Counted from the stretch's first letter, positions 50,187-58,695 are shown. The stretch: 64,000 bases of DNA from Hymenobacter cavernae (GCF_014641455.1 NZ_BMHT01000002.1:1-64000), one strand, 5' to 3'. Translations and numbers: made by a program. Notes: generated from the letters alone by a model not told the origin.

Positions 50187-52196
50187 TTAATACGCTAATA
50201 GCTTCTCGATTCGCTCGCGCAGGCGTTGCTGGGGCAGGAAGTCTTTTTCCAGCGTCGGCGCGAATGGCACCGCCGTATCCAGCGACGCGACGCGCTGCAC
50301 CGGTCCGTCCAGATACTCGAAGCAATGCTCGGCAATCCAGGCCACAATTTCGCCGCCGATACCACCCGTGAGCGTGTCTTCGTGCAGTAGCAGCACACGT
50401 CCGGTTTTCATAGTGGTCTGGCGCACAGCTTCTTCGTCCCAAGGAAGTAATGTGCGCAGGTCCAGGATGTCGCAATCCAGGGCCAGCTCGTCGGCAAGCT
50501 GCGTGGCCCAGTGCACGCCCAGGCCGTACGTAATAATGCTCAGACTGTCGCCGGTGCGCGCCAACCTAGCTTTGCCGATGGGCGTGGTATAATACTCATC
50601 CGGTACAGCCCCGGTGATGGAGCGGTAGAGCAGCTTGTGCTCGAAGTACAGCACCGGGTTGGGGTCTTCAATGGCCGCATTAAGCAAGCCTTTGGCATCT
50701 TCGGGAGTGCTCGGATACACCACCTTCAGGCCCGGCGTGTGCACAAACCACGCTTCGTTGCTTTGCGAGTGAAACGGCCCAGCAGCGGTACCGGCTCCGG
50801 TAGGCATCCGCACCACTACGTCAGCATTCTGCCCCCAGCGGTAGTGGCTTTTGGCTAGGTTATTCACGATCTGGTTGAAGCCGCAGGTCACGAAATCGGC
50901 AAACTGCATTTCTACCATGCTCTTTTTCCCGCGGATACTCAGCCCGAGGCTAGCCCCTAGAATAGCGGATTCGCACAGCGGCGTGTTGCGCACCCGCGCC
51001 TTACCAAACTGAGCCACAAGCCCCTCCGTTACTTTGAATACGCCACCGTATTCGGCAATGTCCTGCCCCATCAGCACCAGCTCGGGGTAGCGCTCCATGC
51101 TCTGGCGCAGCGCATCCGAAATAGCATCGACGTAGCGCTTATCAGCTTTTGGCTGTTGGCTGGTAGCTGGTAGCTGTTGCGTTGTATCGGGCTCAAACGG
51201 CTGGTACATATCGGCCAGCTCGGTGGCGGCGTTGGGGCTAGGTGCCGGCAGCGCGTCGGCAGCTTGCAAGCCTTCTTCAATCTCCTGCCTGATCTGCTCC
51301 CGAATCTGATGGCGGCGGATTTCACTGAGCACGCCTTCCGCGAGCAGCCATTGCTCATAGCTCATTACGGGGTCTTTAGCGGCCCATTCGGTCAGCAGCT
51401 CCTGCGGCACGTATTTGATGCCGCTGGCTTCCTCATGGCCCCGCATCCGGAAGGTAAGCGCCTCTACCAACACCGGACGCGGCTGCTGGCGCACGTCTTC
51501 GGCTAGGCGCTGAATGGTGCCGTACACCTCCAGAATATTGTTGCCATCAATCTGCACGGCCTCCATGCCGTAGGCGGGTCCTTTGTCGGTGAAGGAACGG
51601 CAGCGAAACTGCTCATTGCTCGGCGTAGAAAGGCCGTAGCCATTGTTTTCGACCAGGAAGATGACTGGCAGCTGCCACACGGCGGCTACGTTCAGGGCTT
51701 CGTGAAAATCGCCTTCGGAGGCGCCGCCGTCGCCGCTGTACACCAGCGTCACGCGCTTTTGCGCGTCGAGCAGGTCGGCCAGGGCAATGCCGTCGGCTAC
51801 GGCCAGCTGCGGACCTAGGTGCGAAATCATACCCACGATATGGTGCTCGTTGCTGCCGAAGTGGAAGCTCCGGTCGCGCCCTTTGGTGAAGCCGCCCAGC
51901 TTGCCCTGCCACTGCCCAAACAGCCGACCTAACGGCACCTGGCGGGCCGTGAATACCCCTAGGTTGCGGTGCAGCGGTAGGATGTATTCGTCGGGATTGA
52001 GTGCCAGCGTGCTACCAACCGCAATAGCCTCTTGCCCTACTCCCGAAAACCACTTGCTCACTTTGCCCTGTCGCAGCAGAATGAGCATTTTCTCTTCGAT
52101 AAGACGAGGCTTAAGCAGGGCTTTGTAGAGCATCAGAAGCTGCTCGTTGGTGTATTCTTTTCGATCGAACGGAAGGCTTGCAGGAGCTGATTGCAT
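50187..52196 (-). CDS. Fused alpha-beta E1 of a 2-oxoacid dehydrogenase (branched-chain/pyruvate type)
   Basis: A 669-aa fusion of E1 alpha (about 1-330) and E1 beta (about 345-669). The alpha part has the TPP/Mg motif YSGDGGASEGDFHEALN ending in VENN and the phospholoop-like GFTKGRDRSFHFG. The beta part has AISDALRQSMERYPELVLMGQDIAEYGGVF and LPWDEEAV. This layout is known for branched-chain 2-oxoacid dehydrogenase E1 in Bacteroidota, though pyruvate is also possible. It makes acyl groups that would be passed to a lipoylated E2, none of which is adjacent. A -7 match TACTTTTG is present at 52231-52224. Confidence 0.9.
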   Translation of the reverse strand: MQSAPASLPFDRKEYTNEQLLMLYKALLKPRLIEEKMLILLRQGKVSKWFSGVGQEAIAVGSTLALNPDEYILPLHRNLGVFTARQVPLGRLFGQWQGKLGGFTKGRDRSFHFGSNEHHIVGMISHLGPQLAVADGIALADLLDAQKRVTLVYSGDGGASEGDFHEALNVAAVWQLPVIFLVENNGYGLSTPSNEQFRCRSFTDKGPAYGMEAVQIDGNNILEVYGTIQRLAEDVRQQPRPVLVEALTFRMRGHEEASGIKYVPQELLTEWAAKDPVMSYEQWLLAEGVLSEIRRHQIREQIRQEIEEGLQAADALPAPSPNAATELADMYQPFEPDTTQQLPATSQQPKADKRYVDAISDALRQSMERYPELVLMGQDIAEYGGVFKVTEGLVAQFGKARVRNTPLCESAILGASLGLSIRGKKSMVEMQFADFVTCGFNQIVNNLAKSHYRWGQNADVVVRMPTGAGTAAGPFHSQSNEAWFVHTPGLKVVYPSTPEDAKGLLNAAIEDPNPVLYFEHKLLYRSITGAVPDEYYTTPIGKARLARTGDSLSIITYGLGVHWATQLADELALDCDILDLRTLLPWDEEAVRQTTMKTGRVLLLHEDTLTGGIGGEIVAWIAEHCFEYLDGPVQRVASLDTAVPFAPTLEKDFLPQQRLRERIEKLLAY

Positions 52197-52546
52197 GGGC
52201 GGCAAAGTGGAAGATACCAGCATCAAAAGTACGGGTTTGAGCGCAAGGAGCCGCCTGCTCTTCTTACCAGCCTGAGCTTTCTATCTAGGTCAGGGGCATT
52301 AGCTGCTTGTTATTTCCCGGTGTCAGCTTGCACAGTTCTGTTTTTGGGTCTGCGCGCTGCGTATAAATAGTACCGAACCTAGGTCGACCTCTAGCTTAAC
52401 CAGGTAACAGCAACTCAGCCATTTATAAAGAATATGATTATACAAAGAAGTTATATTATGATTATTACTATATTTTTTTTACCTTAAACACCATCAACGT
52501 TGTCGCGCCTCAAAACTCCACCCTATTTCGCACTTCTACTTTTCCA

Positions 52547-54031
52547 ATGCTCCGCTCTATTTCTCCGCTTTGGCAGCAGGTCATCCCCTGGCTGCTGGTT
52601 ACCGTATTGGCTTACCCAATCTTGTTTCAGCTTATTAATGAGCTACCGATTCAGCAATGGGATGAGGCGCGTACCGCCCTGAACGCGGTAGGAATCTGGC
52701 AACATCATGATTGGATCGTGTTGCGGCACTTAAACAGGCCTGACCTGTGGAACTGTAAGCCTCCTTTGTGGCCTTGGCTGCTAGCTATCAGTATCAAATT
52801 ATTTGGTCCCAGCGAGTTCTCTATCCGGCTACCTACTGCCTTAGCGGCGTTTGCTACCACGCTGATCGTATTCAAAGCAGGCTGGCACTGGCTCGGTAGC
52901 TGGCGAGCCGGGTTGTTAGCCTCGCTGGTGCTACTTACCGCACAAGGCTACGTCATGCTGCACGTAGCCCTCACTAGTGATTTCGACACACTCCTCACGC
53001 TCTGGACTACCTTAGGAGCATTGTCCTGGCTAGGCTATCTGGTTACAGGGCGTTCCCGGTTGGTGTGGCTCACGGGCTTATCTTTTCTCTTGGCTGTACT
53101 CACCAAAGGAGTGGCCGGGCTACTCTTTGGCCCAGGTCTGCTGCTGGCCACAATCGTCATCGGGCAAGCACGACGGCTATTTCAGCCTGCCGTATATGGT
53201 GCCCTTGCTGGTGTGCTTGTAGGAGGCGCTTTATGGTATGTGGTGCGTGAAAGCATGGCGCCGGGCTATCTGGCGGCCGTGTGGGAATATGAGCTCGGCG
53301 GACCCGCGCTCCATATGCTGGAAGGGCATACCACTTCTTTCAGTACCTACTGGCTGTTGATGATAGAAGAGAAATTCACGCCTTGGATAATGCCAATGCT
53401 TTTGGGCGGGGCTCTTAGCTACTTTCTACCTAGAGGTAGTCGCAGTTGGCAGCTAAGCTGCTATTGCCTTTGTGTCAGCTTCACTTTTCTGCTGACGATT
53501 TCGCTGATCCAGACGCGTCTGCCGTGGTATGCGGCACCTATGTACCCTTTGCTAGCGCTACAAACAGCCGCGGGGCTGGTATGGGTTGGACGGATGTTGG
53601 AAGCACAATTAGCTTATAAGCTTCGTTCTTGGAGCCAGCTGCTGGTAGTGCTGGTCGTAGCAACGCCTGCTTATTGGTTACAGCTGCGTTACGTGGAGCA
53701 GGTGTATAATGCCCGAAGCAGAGATGCTAGTACCTTATACGGCAGGCATTTACAAGCCCAGATCCGGGATTGGCCAGGTATCCAGGAGTACATCATTGGA
53801 GTAGATGGGAAGTTCAATGATGTGGTTGAACTCTATCGGCAGATCGCCAAGTGGCGCTATCAGCATCACACCACCATTATCACGCCTTGGGATGCGAGTA
53901 AAACTTCTCCAGGACAAATCGTGGTTGCGTGTGGCGTAGATGCACGTCGACCTTGGCTGCGGCAGTTTCGAACTACCGTTTTGGTTCGGAGTGACTCCTG
54001 CGTGACCCTTAAGCTAGAAGGATGGCGCTGA
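52547..54031 (+). CDS. ArnT/PMT-like glycosyltransferase (GT39/GT83 type)
   Basis: A polytopic 494-aa membrane protein that probably transfers a sugar from a polyprenyl-phosphate donor. The N-terminal periplasmic loop has the motif PIQQWDEARTALNAVGI with the catalytic acidic residues (Asp-Glu), followed by CKPPLWPWLLAISIKLFGP, both typical of the ArnT/PMT superfamily. About eleven hydrophobic segments follow and a soluble C-terminal part begins near residue 385. The acceptor (lipid A, protein or glycan) is unknown. The gap 52197-52546 upstream is AT-rich near 52420-52490 and shows no gene. Confidence 0.88.
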   Translation: MLRSISPLWQQVIPWLLVTVLAYPILFQLINELPIQQWDEARTALNAVGIWQHHDWIVLRHLNRPDLWNCKPPLWPWLLAISIKLFGPSEFSIRLPTALAAFATTLIVFKAGWHWLGSWRAGLLASLVLLTAQGYVMLHVALTSDFDTLLTLWTTLGALSWLGYLVTGRSRLVWLTGLSFLLAVLTKGVAGLLFGPGLLLATIVIGQARRLFQPAVYGALAGVLVGGALWYVVRESMAPGYLAAVWEYELGGPALHMLEGHTTSFSTYWLLMIEEKFTPWIMPMLLGGALSYFLPRGSRSWQLSCYCLCVSFTFLLTISLIQTRLPWYAAPMYPLLALQTAAGLVWVGRMLEAQLAYKLRSWSQLLVVLVVATPAYWLQLRYVEQVYNARSRDASTLYGRHLQAQIRDWPGIQEYIIGVDGKFNDVVELYRQIAKWRYQHHTTIITPWDASKTSPGQIVVACGVDARRPWLRQFRTTVLVRSDSCVTLKLEGWR

Positions 54032-54232
54032 GCAATTACTGACTGCCAGATTGCTATGAGTGCATTTTGCTGGAGCTAGGTCAGCCAAACGTACCGCTGT
54101 AAACCATTAGGTTTGCGCGCCACACGATAAGCTCCGGTCAACGACAAAGCACCTTTCTCCCCAAATTGAAACTTTGGCTATACCCATCAGTTGTTATACC
54201 CAAGCTTCTCTACCCACTTTGCTTAGAGTTTC

Positions 54233-55516
54233 ATGATTCACTTCGAAGAATTCACCCTTTCCAACGGCCTACGCTGCATCGTCCATGAGGACCATACCAC
54301 GCCAATGGCAGTGCTCAATATCCTTTATAATGTTGGCTCCCGCGACGAAGACCCACAGCACACGGGTTTCGCGCACCTATTTGAACACCTGATGTTTTCG
54401 GGCTCCGTCAACATCCCGAACTACGATGAACCATTGCAGCGGGTAGGCGGCGAGAACAATGCCTTCACCTCGCCCGATATCACCAACTACTACCTCACGC
54501 TTCCGGCCGCAAACATCGAAACCGGCTTCTGGCTTGAGTCGGATCGGATGCTGAGCCTAGCTTTTTCGGAGCAGGGCCTGGAGGTGCAGCGCAAAGTAGT
54601 AGTCGAGGAATTCAAGCAGAACTACCTTAACCAGCCCTACGGCGACGTGTGGCTGAAGCTGCGTCCTCTTGCCTACCAGGTGCACCCCTACAGCTGGGCC
54701 ACGATTGGCAAGGAAGTTAGCCACATCGAGAATGCGGTGATGGACGATGTCCGTGCTTTTTTTGCCAAGCACTACTCGCCGGCTAATGCCATTCTGGTGG
54801 TAGCCGGTGCCGTAACAGTGGCCGAAGCCCAACGGCTGGCAGAAAAATGGTTTGGCCCGATCCCGGGCGGCACTTACTACGACCGGCACTTACCCGCCGA
54901 ACCCCGCCAGACCGCTCCCCGCCACCTCGACGTAGCGGCAGATGTGCCCGTAAGCGCTTTCTACAAAGTATATCACATGCCCGGCCGCACTGATGCTGCT
55001 TATTATCCGGTCGATTTGCTCGGCGACATGCTGGGCCGGGGCAAATCGTCTCGCCTGTACCAGCGGCTGGTAAAGGAGCGGCCCTTATTTAGCAATATCT
55101 CGGCCTCCTGTACAGATTCTCTGGAACCCGGCTTGTTAGTTATCAGCGGCAAGCTCAACGCGGGCGTAGCGCCCGAAGAGGCTGATGCAGCCGTTGAGGA
55201 AGTTCTGACCGAATTCCGCACCACGGAAGTGCCGGCTGAAGAGTTGGAGAAAGTAAAAAACCAAGCCGAAGCCAGCATTGTGTTCAGCGAAATAGAATTA
55301 CTAAACCGCGCCATGAACCTAGCTTACAGCAAGTTGATGGGTGACGCGAACTTGGTAAACCAAGAAAGCGCCCGTGTGCAGGCCGTTACGCCGGCGGCTG
55401 TATTGGCAGCGGCGCAGGAAATTCTGCGGCCCGAAAACAGCAGCACGCTCTATTACCGCGCTCAGCCTAAAGCAACGGTTGAGGAGTTGGCGGAAGTCGA
55501 TACGGAGGCTGAGTAA
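54233..55516 (+). CDS. M16-family zinc metallopeptidase
   Basis: A 427-aa protein with an intact inverted zinc motif HLFEH (His48, Glu51, His52) and the distal Glu in VVVEEFKQNY about 75 residues later. The N- and C-terminal halves are the two M16 domains. The C-terminal half contains the expected GRGKSSRLYQRLV segment. No signal peptide is visible, so it is probably cytoplasmic or exported by an unrecognised signal. M16 peptidases degrade short peptides inside a closed chamber. It ends with a strong terminator. Confidence 0.93.
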   Translation: MIHFEEFTLSNGLRCIVHEDHTTPMAVLNILYNVGSRDEDPQHTGFAHLFEHLMFSGSVNIPNYDEPLQRVGGENNAFTSPDITNYYLTLPAANIETGFWLESDRMLSLAFSEQGLEVQRKVVVEEFKQNYLNQPYGDVWLKLRPLAYQVHPYSWATIGKEVSHIENAVMDDVRAFFAKHYSPANAILVVAGAVTVAEAQRLAEKWFGPIPGGTYYDRHLPAEPRQTAPRHLDVAADVPVSAFYKVYHMPGRTDAAYYPVDLLGDMLGRGKSSRLYQRLVKERPLFSNISASCTDSLEPGLLVISGKLNAGVAPEEADAAVEEVLTEFRTTEVPAEELEKVKNQAEASIVFSEIELLNRAMNLAYSKLMGDANLVNQESARVQAVTPAAVLAAAQEILRPENSSTLYYRAQPKATVEELAEVDTEAE

Positions 55517-55544
55517 GCTTCAATTCTAAAGCTAGGTTTCAACT

Positions 55545-55586
55545 ACAGAAAAGGCCGGTGGCTCAAGAGCTACCGGCCTTTTCTGT
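55545..55586. terminator. Bidirectional terminator, 20-bp arms, 2-nt loop
   Basis: ACAGAAAAGGCCGGTGGCTC (55545-55564) pairs with 55567-55586 with one mismatch around AA. It lies between the convergent M16 peptidase and DYxGRPL pseudogene. Confidence 0.85.
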
Positions 55587-55626
55587 ACCTAGGTCATCGT
55601 CAAGCTTTATACTACCTACCTAGCTT

Positions 55627-55977
55627 TCAGCGCGCTGAGTGCTTGACCGGTTTACTGGCGGGCTTGGTGGTCGACTTACTCGCCGACAGACTGGTTGCGC
55701 CCGAGATAACCGGTGCCGATTTCTTCTTCAATGGCCGGCCCATGTAGTCGGTAGTGGGCGGACTGGGCATGTTCAGGCGCAGGCCGGGGGCAAGCTTTAG
55801 GTTGTCTTCGTCGCGGCGGTTCGAACGGTCGTACCGGGCGTAGGCACCCGAGCGAGCCTTGGCTTTCACGTTGCTGGTGTGATGGTAGCCGTTCGCAGTG
55901 CGGCGGGTTGTCTTTTAGGCGAGAGCAGGCGAAGCAGCCAGCGTTACGAAAGCGAGCAAAAGTAGGGAAAAGCGCAT
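55627..55977 (-). pseudogene. DYxGRPL-motif secreted protein with nonsense codon after the signal peptide
   Basis: From ATG 55977 the frame encodes a signal peptide of 20 residues (MRFSLLLLAFVTLAASPALA) and then hits a TAA (55917-55915). The same frame continues open for 95 more codons with a family-typical tail: KTTRRTANGYHHTSNVKAKA, LAPGLRLNMPSPPTTDYMGRPLKK and a Lys/Ser-rich end. The TAA stands where paralogues have Gln after ALA, so CAA to TAA is the simplest change. It is a recent pseudogene, a sequencing error, or a case of readthrough or restart at the GTG (55869). Confidence 0.7.
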
Positions 55978-56041
55978 AGGAAGGAAGCGGAAGGTGAATA
56001 ATAGCTTCCTTACGATATTCGTGCCGTCCCCGGACGTATTC

Positions 56042-56527
56042 CTATCGATTAGTTGAGCTTACAACGGCAACCGGCGTCAGCTTAGCCGACTTGGCAGCCA
56101 TGCCAATGGTAGTGGTGCGAACCGGCTTGCGCAGGGGCCGCCCCTGATAATCGGTACTCACCCCACGATAAGGCGCGGTGTTCATGCCGGGCGCAATCAT
56201 CACCCCGGAGCTGTGCATCATCGGGTCGTCGTTGGATTCGATGGAAGCTAGGTCAGTCACGGCCACCCGCTTTACCTTAGGTTGCGACTTGAGCGGACGC
56301 CCGTTGTAGTCGGTAGTGGGCCGCTGATGCACGCTCAGGCTCATGCCCGGTGCACTGCTCCAGCCGGTGGGATACTGAGGCGCGTCCGTTGTCGCCTCAG
56401 GCGTGGCCCAAGGATCAGTCGCAGCAACAGCAACGCCGGCTCGCGTATCAGATTGTGCCTGAGCGTGTATCGTAGAAGCGCCCAACAGCGCACCTAGCAG
56501 GAAAGTGGAAAGCAAAAAACGAGACAT
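56042..56527 (-). CDS. Secreted protein with two APG...DYxGRPL motifs
   Basis: A 161-aa protein of an unnamed family. A signal peptide (MSRFLLSTFLLGALLGASTIHAQA) is followed by two copies of a motif of about 25 residues: APGMSLSVHQRPTTDYNGRP then APGMNTAPYRGVSTDYQGRP, each followed by LK or LR. The neighbours 55627 (broken) and 59910 share the same motif. The linkers are low-complexity. The conserved Asp-Tyr-Gly-Arg-Pro suggests a short binding or sorting motif. Function unknown. Confidence 0.7.
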   Translation of the reverse strand: MSRFLLSTFLLGALLGASTIHAQAQSDTRAGVAVAATDPWATPEATTDAPQYPTGWSSAPGMSLSVHQRPTTDYNGRPLKSQPKVKRVAVTDLASIESNDDPMMHSSGVMIAPGMNTAPYRGVSTDYQGRPLRKPVRTTTIGMAAKSAKLTPVAVVSSTNR

Positions 56528-56726
56528 GGCAAACAGTGATATCGGTATGGAAAGAAAGAGAAGTACAGCAACTGCCGAACCAGGGAGCGAGGGCGCCTCT
56601 CGTCCCTAACGGCCTTGCAGGTGCTGATCGTATTGCATCAATCATACCAAATCCTAAAATCCTCCTACTCACCTGCTCTTCTATAGGATTAAGGCTAGCT
56701 TCACCACTAATTCAGGACCTACCTCA

Positions 56727-56782
56727 TTCAATTCAACATTCAAAACTCAACATTCAGCACTTCCATAATTCAACCCTCAACA
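56727..56782. repeat. ATTCAACATTCA-type tandem-like repeat upstream of pheS
   Basis: Six or seven degenerate copies of TTCAACA/ATTCAA follow each other (CAATTCAACATTCAAAACTC and on), inside the 298-bp gap 56528-56825, which holds no supported gene. It resembles the other simple unit repeats near gene borders here. Confidence 0.5.
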
Positions 56783-56810
56783 CTTCTTTCCACACTTCTC
56801 CTAACTGCCG

Positions 56811-56818
56811 TACCTTTG
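56811..56818 (+). promoter_or_regulatory. pheS -7 element, near-leaderless
   Basis: TACCTTTG matches the Bacteroidota -7 consensus exactly and lies only 8 nt before the pheS ATG (56826). Transcription would begin at or next to the start codon. No clear TTG is seen 19-20 nt upstream (TTC instead). Confidence 0.5.
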
Positions 56819-56825
56819 CAGTACT

Positions 56826-57938
56826 ATGCAGGAGAATATCATGCGGCTACGCGCCGAAATCGAAGCCTACGACCTTACCGCTCCCGAGCAGTTGGAGCAG
56901 TTTCGCATTGCTTTCACGGGCCGCAAAGGCCAGTTGGCTGATTTATTCGACCAGCTCAAAACGGTTCCGCAGGAGCAGCGCCGCGCCGTGGGTCAGGAGT
57001 TGAATCAACTTAAGCAGCTAGCCCTCGACAAGTTCAGTCAGCGTCAGCAGGAGCTGGAGGCCGCTGCGCAAAACGCGCCGGCCGATGCCACCTTCGACTA
57101 CACCTTGCCGCCTGCACTTAATACCCTAGGTACCCGGCACCCGCTAAACTTGGTGCGCGAAGAGATGGTACGCATTTTCTCGCGCATTGGCTTCAACGTA
57201 GCCGAAGGTCCGGAAGTGGAAGATGACTGGCACAACTTCACGGCCCTAAATTTCCCGGAGAACCATCCGGCCCGCGACATGCAGGATACGTTCTTCATCG
57301 CGCCCAGCGCGCCACCGGCGCACCTAGGTAGTGGCGAAATGGCGAGCGATAAAGCCCTGGCTACACCTCACCACCTCACCATTTCGCCATCTCACCTGCT
57401 GCGCACTCATACCAGCAACGTGCAGGTACGCCTGATGGAGAGCCAGAAGCCTCCTATTCGTAGCATTATGCCCGGCCGGGTGTACCGCAACGAGGCTATT
57501 TCAGCCCGCGCCCACATGATGTTCCACCAAGTGGAAGGCCTGTTCGTGGACGAAAACGTGAGCTTCGCCGACCTGAAGCAGACGGTATATTACTTCGTGC
57601 AGGAAATGTTCGGGCAAGACATTCAGATTCGTTTCCGCCCGTCGTTCTTCCCCTTCACCGAGCCTAGTGCCGAAATTGACATTACCTGCCTGATCTGCAA
57701 GGGCAAAGGCTGTAACATCTGCAAGCAAAGTGGCTGGGTTGAAATTGGCGGCTGCGGTATGGTCGATCCCAATGTACTCCAGCAATCCGGCATCGACCCC
57801 GAGCAGTACTCCGGCTACGCCTGGGGCATGGGCATTGAGCGCATCACTATGTTGAAATATCAGATCAAGGATCTGCGTTTGTTCACGGAAAATGACATGC
57901 GTTTTCTGCGGCAGTTTGAGGGCGTGCAGCTAGGCTAG
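56826..57938 (+). CDS. pheS: Phenylalanine-tRNA ligase alpha subunit, with repeat-encoded insertion
   Basis: The alpha subunit carries the aminoacylation site of the PheST tetramer. The 370-aa protein starts with the coiled-coil (MQENIMRLRAEIEAYDL), then motif 1 region EGPEVEDDWHNFTALNFPE, HPARDMQDTFFI, motif 2 RVYRNEAISARAHMMFHQVE and motif 3 YSGYAWGMGIERITML. Between FFI and LLRTHTSNVQ, where homologues have about 10 residues, there are about 30 (GSGEMASDKALATPHHLTIS), encoded by a GGCGAAAT/ATTTCGCC inverted repeat of the dispersed GGTGAG family. The reading frame is intact, so the enzyme is probably functional with an extra surface loop. Confidence 0.95.
   Translation: MQENIMRLRAEIEAYDLTAPEQLEQFRIAFTGRKGQLADLFDQLKTVPQEQRRAVGQELNQLKQLALDKFSQRQQELEAAAQNAPADATFDYTLPPALNTLGTRHPLNLVREEMVRIFSRIGFNVAEGPEVEDDWHNFTALNFPENHPARDMQDTFFIAPSAPPAHLGSGEMASDKALATPHHLTISPSHLLRTHTSNVQVRLMESQKPPIRSIMPGRVYRNEAISARAHMMFHQVEGLFVDENVSFADLKQTVYYFVQEMFGQDIQIRFRPSFFPFTEPSAEIDITCLICKGKGCNICKQSGWVEIGGCGMVDPNVLQQSGIDPEQYSGYAWGMGIERITMLKYQIKDLRLFTENDMRFLRQFEGVQLG
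57329..57396. repeat. GGTGAG-family inverted repeat inside pheS
   Basis: TAGTGGCGAAATGGCGAG (57329-57346) faces ACCTCACCATTTCGCCATCT (within 57361-57396) as an imperfect inverted repeat with a CCTAGG site at its left edge. It is in frame with pheS. Units match the intergenic copies at 3611 and 48770. Confidence 0.75.
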
Positions 57939-58037
57939 CTTAGCTGAGGGTGGGTGACAATTTCATCACCACGCAGACATTGCCACCCACTACGTCGGCC
58001 AGCCCGTAAGAAGAAGCAATAAAAAGAGTAGGAAGAT

Positions 58038-58478
58038 ATGCGTACATCGAAGAACCTAGGTCTACTCAGTACGGTAGTGTTGCTTGGCAGCTTCCTGGTA
58101 GCCTGCGGTGATTCCGGCTCCGACGTTCAGCCACAGATACCAATAATTGCCTTCACCACCACCATCAGCCTGCTCGACCAGCAGAATACTGCCCTGCGCT
58201 TCGATAACGGCGTGCAATATGTAGATGGTGGCCTGAAAGGCCTGATTGTGGTGCGGCAGAAGGCAGGCTCTTACCTAGCTTTCGAGCGTACTTGCCCCTA
58301 TCGCCCTACTGATGCCTGCGCTTTGGTCAGCATTGACCCATCTAGGTTGTTTCTGGCTGACACCTGCTGCACCTCTCAATTTAGCATCCAAGGGCAAGTT
58401 CAAGGCGGTCCTTCCCGTTACCCATTACGTCAGTACGCCACTTCGCTTAACGGCAACCTGTTGACGATCAGCAATTAA
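58038..58478 (+). CDS. Rieske-like lipoprotein lacking the canonical iron-sulphur ligands
   Basis: The 146-aa protein has a lipoprotein signal (LLSTVVLLGSFLVACGDS; lipid Cys23). Its second half follows a Rieske domain: FERTCPYRP where Rieske has CTH, and DTCCTSQFSIQGQVQGGP where Rieske has CPCHGSxFDxxGxVxxGP, ending RYPLRQYATSLNGNLLTI. The ligand His residues are replaced (CTH to CPY, CPCH to DTCC), so a normal 2Fe-2S cluster cannot form, although four Cys remain. It may be an electron-carrier relic, a structural protein or a disulphide protein. Confidence 0.7.
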   Translation: MRTSKNLGLLSTVVLLGSFLVACGDSGSDVQPQIPIIAFTTTISLLDQQNTALRFDNGVQYVDGGLKGLIVVRQKAGSYLAFERTCPYRPTDACALVSIDPSRLFLADTCCTSQFSIQGQVQGGPSRYPLRQYATSLNGNLLTISN

Positions 58479-58510
58479 ATTATTTTACAAAAGAAAATCT
58501 AGCTAACTGC

Positions 58511-58541
58511 TTGCAAAAAGTAAATTAGTGCTTTAATATTG
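58511..58541 (+). promoter_or_regulatory. Promoter of tRNA-Asn
   Basis: TTG (58511-58513) and TAATATTG (58534-58541, one mismatch to TAnnTTTG) are 20 nt apart, the expected Bacteroidota arrangement. It lies about 34 nt upstream of the tRNA. Confidence 0.6.
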
Positions 58542-58574
58542 CACCCGCAACGACAGATAAACGTCGCCATAACC

Positions 58575-58648
58575 GCTTCCTTAGCTCAGCCGGTTAGAGC
58601 ATCTGACTGTTAATCAGAGGGTCCCTGGTTCGAGCCCAGGAGGGAGCG
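58575..58648 (+). tRNA. tRNA-Asn (anticodon GTT)
   Basis: A full cloverleaf can be drawn. Acceptor stem GCTTCCT/AGGGAGC (one G-T pair), D-stem GCTC/GAGC, anticodon stem TCTGA/TCAGA with loop CTGTTAA (anticodon GTT at 58609-58611), T-stem CCTGG/CCAGG with loop TTCGAGC, and the CCA end encoded at 58649-58651. A rho-independent terminator follows at 58653-58695. Confidence 0.97.
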
Positions 58649-58652
58649 CCAC

Positions 58653-58695
58653 AAAGCCCGGTAATAGACTTTAAGTTAGTCTGTTATCGGGCTTT
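58653..58695 (+). terminator. tRNA terminator
   Basis: AAAGCCCGGTAATAGACT (58653-58670) pairs with 58678-58695 with two G-U-type differences. It begins 2 nt after the CCA end. The space 58696-58902 shows nothing else. Confidence 0.8.

Noticed and set aside
56536..57003. A 155-aa open frame ahead of and into pheS
   Set aside because: It contains the ATTCAAC repeat in its first half and overlaps pheS in another frame. No domain or codon bias supports it.
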